Shown here one piece after another: positions 8,419-16,743 of a stretch of 64,000 nucleotides of DNA; within the stretch, counting starts at the first letter, position 1; the number at the start of each line of letters is the position of its first letter. Below the pieces are notes generated by a model. The model saw only the letters and a program-made list of their open reading frames with translations, made no database searches and was not told the origin of the DNA. The translations under genes were made by a program, and so were the position numbers. The DNA is from Bombilactobacillus apium (GTDB taxonomy: Bacteria > Bacillota > Bacilli > Lactobacillales > Lactobacillaceae). The stretch is taken from assembly GCF_013385145.1 (NCBI RefSeq), contig NZ_JABZEC010000004.1, forward strand, positions 1 to 64,000, given 5' to 3'.

Positions 8419-9621
8419 ATGTCTCAACAAAAGCCGATTGTAGAATTTAAAAACGTTTCAAAAATTTATAAGGGGAAAGCCCCCGCTGTTACTGATGCTA
8501 ATATCAAAATTGCTCAAGGTGAATTTTGTTGCTTTATCGGAACTTCTGGTTCTGGGAAAACAACTTTGATGCGAATGATTAACCGCATGAATAGCATTAC
8601 CAAAGGTCATGTCTATATTAATGGTAAAGATGTCAACCAATTCAACCCCGTAAACTTGCGCCGGCGGATTGGTTACGTGATTCAAAATAATGGTCTGATG
8701 CCCCACATGACGATCAAAGAAAATATCATTCTCGTTGCCAAACTTTTGAAATGGCCCCAAGAAAAACTGGACCAAAAAGCCCGCGAATTAATTAAGTTGG
8801 CCGAATTGCCCGAAGAGTATCTCGATCGCTATCCTTACGAACTTTCTGGCGGTCAACAACAACGGATCGGGGTCGTTCGCGCTTTAGCTGCCGACCAAGA
8901 TTTAATCTTGATGGATGAACCTTTCGGGGCTTTAGACCCCATTACCCGAGAAAACTTGCAGGATTTAGTCAAAAAGCTGCAAGAAGAATTAGGAAAAACA
9001 ATTGTCTTTGTGACCCATGATATGGATGAAGCTTTGAAATTAGCCACCCATATTGTGATTATGCACGACGGAAAAGTTGTCCAAAATGATACTCCTGAAG
9101 AAATCTTGCGGCATCCGGCGACGGAATTTGTCGAAACCTTGATTGGGGAAGATCGTTTAGCCGAAGCGCAACACGACACGGTCCAAGTTCAAGAAATTAT
9201 GTTAACCACGCCCGTAAAAATTAACCTCGGGGCTTCTTTGCGCGATGCTTTGAGTTTGATGCGGGACCGGCACGTGGATACCCTTTTAGTCACCGATAAT
9301 TCGGAACATCTCAAGGGCTTTATTTCGATTAAAGATCTTGAACAAAAATACCGCAAGGTTTCTAGTGTTAGTGATATTTTGACTGCCAAACTGTACACCG
9401 TCCATCCAGATGCTTACCTTCGGGATACCGTGGATCGGATTTTAAAACGTGGTTACAGCTATGTTCCCGTAACTGACGATGAAAATAAATTAGTCGGAAT
9501 TGTTACTCGGTCAGCCTTAGTCAACCTCGTCTACAATACTATTTGGGGCGATAACGAACCGATGTCCGCAGCGGAACTCAGCCAAACTCCAACCAAAGGA
9601 GCTGATCATTCCCATGAGTAG
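8419..9621 (+). CDS. opuCA: Osmoprotectant ABC transporter ATPase OpuCA
   Basis: A 400-residue ATPase for glycine betaine/carnitine/choline import. Walker A is GTSGSGKTT, the signature LSGGQQQR and Walker B LILMDEPFGALD. Two CBS domains occupy roughly the last 150 residues (around MLTTPVKINLGA and LTAKLYTVHPD), the ionic-strength sensor of this family. I chose the ATG at 8419, 8 bp after AAGGAGG; the frame is open further upstream to 8335 but without a ribosome site. It overlaps opuCB by 8 bp. Confidence 0.93.
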   Translation: MSQQKPIVEFKNVSKIYKGKAPAVTDANIKIAQGEFCCFIGTSGSGKTTLMRMINRMNSITKGHVYINGKDVNQFNPVNLRRRIGYVIQNNGLMPHMTIKENIILVAKLLKWPQEKLDQKARELIKLAELPEEYLDRYPYELSGGQQQRIGVVRALAADQDLILMDEPFGALDPITRENLQDLVKKLQEELGKTIVFVTHDMDEALKLATHIVIMHDGKVVQNDTPEEILRHPATEFVETLIGEDRLAEAQHDTVQVQEIMLTTPVKINLGASLRDALSLMRDRHVDTLLVTDNSEHLKGFISIKDLEQKYRKVSSVSDILTAKLYTVHPDAYLRDTVDRILKRGYSYVPVTDDENKLVGIVTRSALVNLVYNTIWGDNEPMSAAELSQTPTKGADHSHE

Positions 9622-10246
9622 TTTTCTTAGCCAACACGGTTCGGAATTATTAACCAAAACTTGGCAACAAATTTATATCTCAGCTATTTCTTTAGGCTTA
9701 GGAATTTTAGTGGCAGTACCCTTGGGCGTAATTCTTTCCCGCTTTCCCAAAACCGCTCATGTGGTGATGTCAATTGCTAGTATGTTACAGACCATTCCGG
9801 CGCTAGCTTTGTTAGCCTTGATGTTGCCCCTCTTTGGTGTCGGTCAAGTGCCCGCGATTGCCGCTTTATTCATCTATAGTTTAATGCCCATTTTGCGGAA
9901 CACTTATCTGGGGATGAAAGATGTCAATCCGGACTTAATTGACTCTGCCAAAGGTTTGGGCATGACGAATTTGCAATCAATCACTAAGGTTGAGCTGCCT
10001 TTAGCAACGCCGGTCATTATGGCGGGAATTCGCCTTTCCGCGATTTATGTAATTGCTTGGTCAACTTTAGCTTCCTATATTGGGGCTGGTGGTCTCGGTG
10101 ATTTCATTTTCAACGGTTTGAACCTCTTCCAACCTGATCTGATCTTCGGCGGAACGATTCCGGTTATTTTATTGGCAGTCCTCACTGATTATCTTTTGGG
10201 GCGTTTGGAAAACTATTTAACTCCAGCCGCTGCGAAGAAGAATTAG
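9614..10246 (+). CDS. opuCB: Osmoprotectant ABC transporter permease OpuCB
   Basis: A 210-residue inner-membrane permease with the BPD_transp_1 fold. The EAA-like loop AKGLGMTNLQSITKVELPLATPVIMAGIR is split here as AKGLGMTN and VELPLATPVIMAG. It begins inside the end of opuCA, which indicates translational coupling. It pairs with the second permease OpuCD (11189-11845), with which it shares the GLGMTNLQ...LPL motif. The pair would form the channel served by the OpuCA ATPase. Confidence 0.92.
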   Translation: MSSFLSQHGSELLTKTWQQIYISAISLGLGILVAVPLGVILSRFPKTAHVVMSIASMLQTIPALALLALMLPLFGVGQVPAIAALFIYSLMPILRNTYLGMKDVNPDLIDSAKGLGMTNLQSITKVELPLATPVIMAGIRLSAIYVIAWSTLASYIGAGGLGDFIFNGLNLFQPDLIFGGTIPVILLAVLTDYLLGRLENYLTPAAAKKN

Positions 10247-10256
10247 GAGGTTGGAT

Positions 10257-11189
10257 ATGAAAAAATTACGTTATCTTTGGCTAACTTTCATTACTTTGGG
10301 TAGCTGTTTGCTTCTTGGTGCCTGTAGCTTTCCCGGCCTCGGGGCCGGTGGTGGTAACACACCCAGTGTCAAAATTGCTTCTTTAAATACGACGGAATCT
10401 CAAGTGATGGCCAACATGTTGGCGGAACTTATTAGTCACGAAACTAAGTACCCAACGGAAATTGTCAATAACTTAGGTTCTGCTCCCTTAATTCACCAAG
10501 CTTTGGTCCGCAATGACGCCGACATCCAAGCGGTGGCTTACTCCGGAACCGAATTAACAACTAACTTGTATCTTCCTCCGGAAAAAGATCCCCAAAAGGC
10601 GACGGATATTGTCCGCCGGGAAGCCAAAAAACGCTTTGATCAGACTTATTTCCCGACCTACGGTTTCAGCAACACTTTCTCTTTTATGGTGACGCAAAAA
10701 ACTGCCCGAGAAAATAATCTTAAAACAGTGTCAGATTTGAAGAAAGTTGCCGATAAATTCACGGTCGGCGTTGATGCCAACTGGTTGAATCGGAAAGGCG
10801 ACGGTTACCGCGATTTTACCCATCATTATGATCTGGAATTCGCTAAGGCTTACCCGATGCAGATTGGTTTAGTTTATTCTGCCTTAGCTTCTAATAAGAT
10901 GAATGTCGTTCTTGGTTATTCGACGGATGGACGAATTGATAGTTATCATCTGAAATCACTACAAGATGATAAGCATTTCTTCCCTCCTTATAACTGTTCA
11001 ATGATGGTCAATAATTCACTTTTGCGCCAACATCCCGAATTGAAGCCCATTTTGCACCGCCTCGATGGTAAAATCAGTGTTCATACCATGCGTCGTTTGA
11101 ACTTCCAAGTTGATGATCAACTTTTGGAACCGCAAGTCGTCGCGCATCAATTCCTAGTTAAAAATAATTACTTCCGAGGTGAATATTAA
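10257..11189 (+). CDS. opuCC: Osmoprotectant-binding lipoprotein OpuCC
   Basis: A 310-residue substrate-binding lipoprotein. The signal peptide ends in the lipobox LLGAC, with Cys23 as the lipid-modified residue. The mature part is an OpuAC/ProX-type periplasmic-binding fold that delivers glycine betaine, carnitine or choline to the permeases. The ATG at 10257 follows TTAGGAGGTTGGAT; a TTG two codons earlier is less likely. Its stop codon overlaps the opuCD start (TAATG). Confidence 0.93.
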   Translation: MKKLRYLWLTFITLGSCLLLGACSFPGLGAGGGNTPSVKIASLNTTESQVMANMLAELISHETKYPTEIVNNLGSAPLIHQALVRNDADIQAVAYSGTELTTNLYLPPEKDPQKATDIVRREAKKRFDQTYFPTYGFSNTFSFMVTQKTARENNLKTVSDLKKVADKFTVGVDANWLNRKGDGYRDFTHHYDLEFAKAYPMQIGLVYSALASNKMNVVLGYSTDGRIDSYHLKSLQDDKHFFPPYNCSMMVNNSLLRQHPELKPILHRLDGKISVHTMRRLNFQVDDQLLEPQVVAHQFLVKNNYFRGEY

Positions 11190-11845
11190 TGTCTTCCATG
11201 AATACCTGGCAACAATTGTTGTATTACTACAACCACAATGGGATGTATATTCTCGAACAATTCAACCGCCATTTTCTAATTTCCATTTATGGGGTCTTAA
11301 TTGCGGCCGTAATTGGAATTCCCTTGGGAATTTTCATCAGCCGCAACCATCACCTAGGAAATTTTGTCATTAGTATCGCCAACGTCATTCAAACGATTCC
11401 CTCTTTGGCCTTGTTATCAATCATTATGATTGGCCTCGGTCTAGGTGTGAACACAGTCATCGCGACGGTTTTCTTGTACGCCCTCTTGCCGATTATCAAA
11501 AACACCTATACCGGAATGCGTAACGTTGATGCCAATATTATTGACTCTGGAAAAGGGATGGGGATGACTAATCTCCAACTATTAACCATGGTGCGTTTGC
11601 CCTTATCTCTTTCCGTGATCATGGCTGGGATTCGTAATGCCCTAGTCTTAGCCATCGGAATTACCGCGATCGGCGCTTTCGTCGGGGCCGGGGGTTTAGG
11701 TGATATTATTGTTCGCGGAACTAACGCGACTAACGGAGCTGCCTTGATTCTCGCCGGGGCTTTGCCAACAGCCTTAATGTCGATTATCACTGACTTCATT
11801 TTGAACTTAATTGAAAAATGGCTCCAACCCGCAGGTTTACGTTAA
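11189..11845 (+). CDS. opuCD: Osmoprotectant ABC transporter permease OpuCD
   Basis: A 218-residue permease, the paralogue of OpuCB, with about five to six helices and the GKGMGMTNLQLLTMVRLPL coupling loop. It starts within the stop codon of opuCC (TAATG), so the four genes opuCABCD form one tightly coupled operon. A terminator follows at 11883. Homologous operons are induced by osmotic stress; I see no specific operator here. Confidence 0.92.
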   Translation: MSSMNTWQQLLYYYNHNGMYILEQFNRHFLISIYGVLIAAVIGIPLGIFISRNHHLGNFVISIANVIQTIPSLALLSIIMIGLGLGVNTVIATVFLYALLPIIKNTYTGMRNVDANIIDSGKGMGMTNLQLLTMVRLPLSLSVIMAGIRNALVLAIGITAIGAFVGAGGLGDIIVRGTNATNGAALILAGALPTALMSIITDFILNLIEKWLQPAGLR

Positions 11846-11882
11846 TTAAGAAACACTGACCTCAAAATGGACCCGTTTTAGG

Positions 11883-11918
11883 CTTCATTCCAGAATCAAC
11901 TGGAGTGAAGTTTTTTTT
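11883..11918 (+). terminator. Rho-independent terminator of opuCABCD
   Basis: An 11-bp stem, CTTCATTCCAG/CTGGAGTGAAG, with a six-base loop is followed by eight T residues. It lies 38 bp after opuCD. The next 180 bp (11919-12099) hold no gene that I can recognise. Confidence 0.9.
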
Positions 11919-12099
11919 ATCCTGAAGATCGAACTGGCCCCTCCCTAGCTAAATTAAAAAAGAAACATCGGCTTAAAGATCGGCCCTCTCATCGTCGATC
12001 CCTTCGAAAAATTTAATAGTTTCGGAAAAAGTTACTTAAAGCCCCAGTCTTTTGATGAGCATGGTTTGCGTTAGCTAAGTTAGGGCTTATAATTGAGAT

Positions 12100-12199
12100 A
12101 TAAAAGAGGAAGGCGCGACGGTAATCGAACTTCCTTGCAGAGCCGGCAGCGATTAAGATTCTAAATAACTATGCTTTACCGTAAGCGGACGGTTATTTT
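12100..12199 (+). ncRNA. Candidate antisense RNA of a type I toxin locus
   Basis: A TATAAT box (12088-12093) with a weak -35 17 bp upstream would start a plus-strand RNA near 12100. It ends at a hairpin with arms AATAAC/GTTATT and seven T residues at about 12163-12199. That terminator overlaps the last codons of the minus-strand small ORF at 12153-12275, the convergent arrangement of TxpA/RatA-type loci. Inferred from layout only. Confidence 0.4.
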
Positions 12200-12275
12200 T
12201 TTGCTTAAATTTCAGAACTTTAAGCATGGATTCGGCAAATCGCAATACCAAATCCAGCAATTGAAAGTCTGACAT
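12153..12275 (-). CDS. Small peptide, possible holin-like type I toxin relative
   Basis: A 40-residue peptide, MSDFQLLDLVLRF... continuing to KQKNNRP and ending SYLES. Its first 26 residues align with the better toxin candidate at 25808 (MSVFQTLSLMLLF), and the NNRP tail overlapping a hairpin is common in Hol_Tox-like genes. AAGGGA lies 8 bp before the ATG. Unlike real members it has charged residues (Arg12, Glu15, Lys18) inside the putative helix, so it is amphipathic rather than transmembrane. It may be decayed or unrelated. Confidence 0.4.
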   Translation of the reverse strand: MSDFQLLDLVLRFAESMLKVLKFKQKNNRPLTVKHSYLES

Positions 12276-12547
12276 GTTGTTCCCTTCTGGAGCAATACAT
12301 ATTTTAACCAGCGACATTACCCCACTTTCTGGAGTTAGCACCGGCTACGAAACTGAAAGTCCGATATTGTGAGAGCTTGGTTATTGAAATAATTTCTTAC
12401 TTTCTCCTAATTTTATCTTAGAGGACAGATTACATTTAGAATTTCTGATGGCGATAATCATTGCTTATCCATAAAAAGATACCCTGCCCTCTTTTATTTT
12501 CCTAAAATTCGCTGGCAAAGGTGTCTTTGTTTTTTTAAATTCTTATT

Positions 12548-12892
12548 CTAAGTTGGGGTAGCAGGATCAGAAATAAATTTAACTGCAGTTCCGTAAGCCA
12601 CGACACTTTGCATGTCGCCCCCAATTGAGCCCGAGTCAAAACGCATCATTACAACTGCATCTCCGCCCAAAGCGGTAGCTTCATCACGCAAGCGACTGAT
12701 GGCCTTCTCTCGCGATTCGTGCAACATATTACTGTAGGCCTTGATTTCGCCACCCACCATATTTTTCAAAGATGCCCCAATATCGCTGAAAAGATTTTTC
12801 GACTGCGTTGTCAAACCAAAAACTTCCCCTAAAATTTCATATTTTTGTCCCGGAATAGTTTCAGTGGTCGTAATTAAAATTTCTGTGGCCAT
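12548..12892 (-). CDS. YbjQ/UPF0145-family protein
   Basis: A 114-residue cytoplasmic protein beginning [19 protein letters not shown], the typical start of the YbjQ (putative heavy-metal-binding) family. It also has the conserved [14 protein letters not shown] segment. These proteins form small ring-like oligomers and their function is not established. I set the start at 12892, 7 bp after GAGG, rather than the GTG/ATG-like codon seven residues upstream. It stands alone, between the toxin-like locus and an MFS gene. Confidence 0.85.
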   Translation of the reverse strand: MATEILITTTETIPGQKYEILGEVFGLTTQSKNLFSDIGASLKNMVGGEIKAYSNMLHESREKAISRLRDEATALGGDAVVMMRFDSGSIGGDMQSVVAYGTAVKFISDPATPT

Positions 12893-12994
12893 GCTAAAAC
12901 CTCTTTTCCCCATTTAATAACTTTATTATAAATTAACCGGGAGCAATAAAATAGCCAAACTCGAAAAATCAAAGTTCAGCTCAGAAGAAAATTT

Positions 12995-14245
12995 TTATTT
13001 AGTAGCGATGGTGGGCAAGTCTTTGTGCGGTGCCGTGGCTAAGGTCTTAAAGCCCGGAATCGTGAACATCACGATAAAGCTGAGGCAGTATAAACCGGCT
13101 AAGAAAATCATGACCACGATCAAGGAATAATGATCTAAGAGAAAACCAATCACGACGGAAGAAAAGCCACCGATTGCGCGCCCAGTATTAACAATCACAT
13201 TATTAGCGGTCGAGCGAATTTCCGTCGGATAAAGGCGACTAATTACGGCTCCATACCCCCCAAACATTCCGTTTGAGAAGAAACCTAAGATAGCTCCGGC
13301 AAGTAAAAGCGTCACCTGATTGTAGGCTAAAGTGATGCCGAAGACGGAAGCTGCAGAGGCAACCAAGAAAATTCCGAAAGCCCAACGCGGACCAAAGTAA
13401 TCCAGGATTCGTCCGTAAACTAACATCCCAATACTCATTCCCACGATTGTAGCAATCATCCACCAAGAAGATCCCGAAACAGATAAGTGCAGTTGTTTTT
13501 GCATAATTGACGGCAACCAATTCATTAAACCAAAGTAACCAGCAATTTGAACAATCACCATCACCATTAAGGCCAGCGTTTGATAAGCCAAGCGCGGGGT
13601 TTTAAATAATCTCCGGACTTGAACCCGTTTTTTGGGATCTTTTTGGGCAGCTTTAGCAGCCAGAAATTCATCACTTTCCCGTAAGTGCCGACGGATAAAG
13701 TAAGTTAATAAGACGGGCACTACTCCGATTAGAAATAATTCACGCCAGCCCCAAGTCATTAAGACAAAGCCCGCCACGACCGCAGCTAAAACCGCCCCAA
13801 CTTGACCGCCAATCGCGGCAATCGAAGTCATAGTCCCAATTCGCCGCTGATCAAAATTTTCCGCAATCAAGGTAATGCCAACTCCATATTCGCCTCCAGC
13901 ACCGATACCGGCAATGAATCTGAAAATATAAATCATAGTAATATTTTGGGCCCAAAACATGGCTGCCGTAGCGATGGCGAAGATAAAGACGGTGTAGGAG
14001 AAAGTCTTTACTCGACCCACTCGGTCACCGATAATTCCAAATAAAATACCACCCACTAACATCCCCAGATTAGTGATGGAAGAAATGAATCCTGCCTGCA
14101 TACCGTTGATTTGAAGGGAAGCCATGATTGATGATAAAGCGAAAGATAAAAACATGACGTCCATATTCTCCAAAGCAAAACCGGCCGAGGTTGATGCAAT
14201 CGTCCATTTCTGATTGGTTGTTAGTGCGTGGTTTGTTCGTGCCAT
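12995..14245 (-). CDS. MFS metabolite:proton symporter
   Basis: A 416-residue, twelve-helix major facilitator protein. It has the family loop motif GIIGDRVGRVK after helix 2 and GAGGEYGVGITLIAEN, which resembles metabolite:H+ and aromatic-acid symporters more than drug pumps. The ATG at 14245 is 7 bp after TTGGAGG. It is a single gene with no catabolic partner next to it, so the substrate cannot be inferred. Confidence 0.82.
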   Translation of the reverse strand: MARTNHALTTNQKWTIASTSAGFALENMDVMFLSFALSSIMASLQINGMQAGFISSITNLGMLVGGILFGIIGDRVGRVKTFSYTVFIFAIATAAMFWAQNITMIYIFRFIAGIGAGGEYGVGITLIAENFDQRRIGTMTSIAAIGGQVGAVLAAVVAGFVLMTWGWRELFLIGVVPVLLTYFIRRHLRESDEFLAAKAAQKDPKKRVQVRRLFKTPRLAYQTLALMVMVIVQIAGYFGLMNWLPSIMQKQLHLSVSGSSWWMIATIVGMSIGMLVYGRILDYFGPRWAFGIFLVASAASVFGITLAYNQVTLLLAGAILGFFSNGMFGGYGAVISRLYPTEIRSTANNVIVNTGRAIGGFSSVVIGFLLDHYSLIVVMIFLAGLYCLSFIVMFTIPGFKTLATAPHKDLPTIATK

Positions 14246-14447
14246 TACGATTCCTCCAAAACGGCTGCTCACGGACAGCCATTATTTTTTTAAAATACAC
14301 GTTGCTTGACTCCGGAAGTTAACTTAGCATAATTATTAAGAAATAGCAAACTTAGATTTTGCCTAGTTAAGATTTGACGAAATTAAAAACTTGGCTTAAG
14401 CTACCATCAATGTGTTTCAAGTTTGAACAGGGAAAGGTGACATTCAC

Positions 14448-15167
14448 ATGGGACCCGTTTTTATTGCCTTAGATTTTGCTGAAGCCCAGACAGCTTTAGC
14501 TTTTCTAGACCAATTTCCAGATTCCGAACCCCTCGCCGTTAAAGTGGGGATGGAACTATACTATGCTGCTGGACCAGAAATTATCCAAGAATTACGCCGG
14601 CGACACGCGACCATCTTTTTAGACTTAAAATTATGCGATATCCCGCATACAGTCGAACAAGCGGCCGCCCAATTAGCTGCTCAAGAAGTCAGCTACCTTA
14701 CAGTCATGGCTTTGGGTGGCGGCACGATGATCCAACAAGCTAAGCAAGGTTTACTCCGGGGAAGCCAGCAAGTTGGCGTCCAACCAGCTAAATTGCTAGC
14801 CGTAACTCAGTTAACTTCAACTTCGGAAAGTCAAATGAATCAAGATCTTCAAATTCCGGGATCACTGGGGGCTTCAGTAACCCATCTCGCCCAATTAGCC
14901 CAAACTAACGGCGCTGACGGCGTTATCGCCTCCGCCCTAGAAGACCCTCAGATTCACCAAGCCACCACCGACGAATTTCTCTGCATCAATCCGGGTATCC
15001 GGCGAACAGACAATACCAATGACGATCAAAAACGGGTCGTAACTCCGCAAAAAGCTGCTGCTCTGGGGAGTAATGGTTTAGTCGTTGGTCGACCGATTAC
15101 CCAAGCAAGTGACCCGGTTGCTAGTTACCACGAATTTTTAAAAGAATGGAGTGCCCAACATGAATGA
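14448..15167 (+). CDS. pyrF: Orotidine 5'-phosphate decarboxylase
   Basis: A 239-residue OMP decarboxylase, the last step of UMP synthesis. The catalytic tetrad motif is LDLKLCDIPHTV, with Asp59, Lys61 and Asp64, and the phosphate-binding end is LVVGRPITQA. Its length is normal for a class I bacterial PyrF. It overlaps pyrE by 8 bp (ATGAATGA), so the pair is translationally coupled. I found no PyrR-binding sequence between 14300 and 14447. Confidence 0.95.
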   Translation: MGPVFIALDFAEAQTALAFLDQFPDSEPLAVKVGMELYYAAGPEIIQELRRRHATIFLDLKLCDIPHTVEQAAAQLAAQEVSYLTVMALGGGTMIQQAKQGLLRGSQQVGVQPAKLLAVTQLTSTSESQMNQDLQIPGSLGASVTHLAQLAQTNGADGVIASALEDPQIHQATTDEFLCINPGIRRTDNTNDDQKRVVTPQKAAALGSNGLVVGRPITQASDPVASYHEFLKEWSAQHE

Positions 15168-15807
15168 AACTACCGCCAACCAAATTGCGCAAGATTTACT
15201 AAAAATTGATGCCGTCCGTTTAAACTTATATCATCCATTCACTTGGGCTAGTGGGATCAAATCCCCTATTTACACCGATAATCGCAAGACAATTGCCTAT
15301 CCGCAAGTTCGCGACCATATCGCCGAGGGCTTAGCGCAATTAATTCAAAATTTCTATCCACAGGCAACGATTATTGCTGGTGTCGCCACTGCTGGAATTC
15401 CTCATGCCGCTTTAGCAGCCGATCGTTTAGCTCTTCCCTTGAGCTATGTTCGCCCCAAACCCAAAGATCACGGCACTAATCAACAAGTCGAAGGGTCTTT
15501 GCCCACGGCCCAAGACCAAGTTGTCATCATTGACGACTTAATTTCTACCGGTGGCAGTGCCTTAAAAGCTGTTGACGTGGTTCGTAAAACGGGTGCCGAA
15601 GTTGCTGGTGTGGCCGCGATTTTCAGTTATGAATTACCCGACAGTCAAACTAACTTTACTCAAGCTCAAACCACGCTGCAAACCTTGACCAGTTACAGTC
15701 ATCTGCTGCACGCGGCTCACGCCGATGGTCAATTTACAAAAGCCGAATTTAATTTACTAGCTCAATGGCAGGCTGATCCTTGGCACTGGCAAGCTCCCAC
15801 TAAATAA
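15160..15807 (+). CDS. pyrE: Orotate phosphoribosyltransferase
   Basis: A 215-residue PRTase that makes OMP from orotate and PRPP. The PRPP loop is VVIIDDLISTGGSALKA and the flexible catalytic loop contains RPKPKDHGTNQQVEG. The ATG at 15160 overlaps the pyrF stop and is preferred over the GTG at 15151. Only pyrF and pyrE are here, so the earlier pathway genes must lie elsewhere. A bidirectional terminator follows. Confidence 0.95.
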   Translation: MNETTANQIAQDLLKIDAVRLNLYHPFTWASGIKSPIYTDNRKTIAYPQVRDHIAEGLAQLIQNFYPQATIIAGVATAGIPHAALAADRLALPLSYVRPKPKDHGTNQQVEGSLPTAQDQVVIIDDLISTGGSALKAVDVVRKTGAEVAGVAAIFSYELPDSQTNFTQAQTTLQTLTSYSHLLHAAHADGQFTKAEFNLLAQWQADPWHWQAPTK

Positions 15808-15828
15808 TCTATCTTCAAAATTAAAAAG

Positions 15829-15858
15829 GCCTCTGAAAAAAACTTTCAGAGGTTTTTT
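15829..15858. terminator. Bidirectional terminator between pyrE and the phosphatase gene
   Basis: Arms GCCTCTGAAA/TTTCAGAGG are followed by TTTTTT on the plus strand and by CCTTTTTAA on the minus strand. The hairpin can therefore end both pyrE and the convergent gene at 15868-16491. Confidence 0.88.
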
Positions 15859-15867
15859 GAGTATTAA

Positions 15868-16491
15868 TTAATCTAAAAAAAAGTCAGCTGGAGCGAGGCG
15901 ATTATAATAGCGCATCGAAGTGAATTTTTCAGTTTCATCATAGGCGAGGTTGACGACTCCAGTATTTTTCATCTGGACAATTTGCATAATTTTAGGAACC
16001 TGTAGAGCATTTTGGACTAGCGCTCGGGAAACTGCGCCATGACAAACAACCAAGACGTTTTGCCCAGCATGTTGGCTAACCAAGTCTTGCCAAAAAGGCG
16101 CTAAACGTTGAGCTAAATGGGCATAACCTTCGCCAGTGCAATAGTTACTATACTGGTCATTTAAATAGCCAAAACCATCAAAAGCCTGCGGATATTTTTC
16201 TTTCAGGGGTGGAACGTAAGCTCCATCCCAGCTACCATAATTCAATTCAGTTAAGCGATCATCAATTTCTAATTGATCGGGTTGATCCATGATAATGTTC
16301 GCCGTTTGAACCGCCCGAATTAAGGGACTGGAATAAACGTAGTCAATTTTTTTTGGATCCCAACTGGCCCGTAAAGCCTGAGCTTCCGCGATTCCCGTAT
16401 CGTTTAGGGGTAAATCAGTTGTCGCTCCGTTAATTTTCTTGCTTTTGTTCGTGTCTGTTTGTCCGTGACGAACTACATAAACATTAATCAT
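15868..16491 (-). CDS. Histidine phosphatase (phosphoglycerate mutase-like)
   Basis: A 207-residue branch-1 histidine phosphatase. The phospho-histidine motif VVRHGQTDTN places His9 as nucleophile, and the second conserved histidine is in LVVCHGAVSRA. Family members range from cofactor-dependent mutases to broad phosphatases (PhoE, CobC, GpmB), and its size and sequence fit a phosphatase rather than a glycolytic mutase. It is convergent with pyrFE and has no operon partner. Confidence 0.88.
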   Translation of the reverse strand: MINVYVVRHGQTDTNKSKKINGATTDLPLNDTGIAEAQALRASWDPKKIDYVYSSPLIRAVQTANIIMDQPDQLEIDDRLTELNYGSWDGAYVPPLKEKYPQAFDGFGYLNDQYSNYCTGEGYAHLAQRLAPFWQDLVSQHAGQNVLVVCHGAVSRALVQNALQVPKIMQIVQMKNTGVVNLAYDETEKFTSMRYYNRLAPADFFLD

Positions 16492-16640
16492 TCCTGATCT
16501 CCTTCACCAATCACCGTGCTTTCAAACTGCCCTTCATTATAGCAAAAAGCATCCCTTGAACATAGCTTTTCTCAAAGCGAAAAGTTGACAAATCCCTTGA
16601 AAACCAGCTAAAATGTCTTCAAATAGCTCCTTTTAATCCC

Positions 16641-16728
16641 AGTCCCGTGAGGCTTGGAAGGGTACCTGCATTAATCAATTCGCTTTCCCCCTCCTTCCTC
16701 CCGCTACTTACCGGATGGAAGGTTTTTT
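16641..16728 (+). promoter_or_regulatory. PyrR-dependent attenuator of the uracil permease gene
   Basis: The PyrR recognition stem-loop reads AGTCCCGTGAGGCTTGGAAG at 16641-16660, matching AGUCC...GAGGCU...AAGG. It is followed by a terminator hairpin at 16693-16722 (CCTTCC...GGAAGG) and TTTTTT. UMP-bound PyrR would stabilise the first loop, prevent an antiterminator and stop transcription before the permease gene at 16744. Confidence 0.92.
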
Positions 16729-16743
16729 CTTGGAGGAAATACC

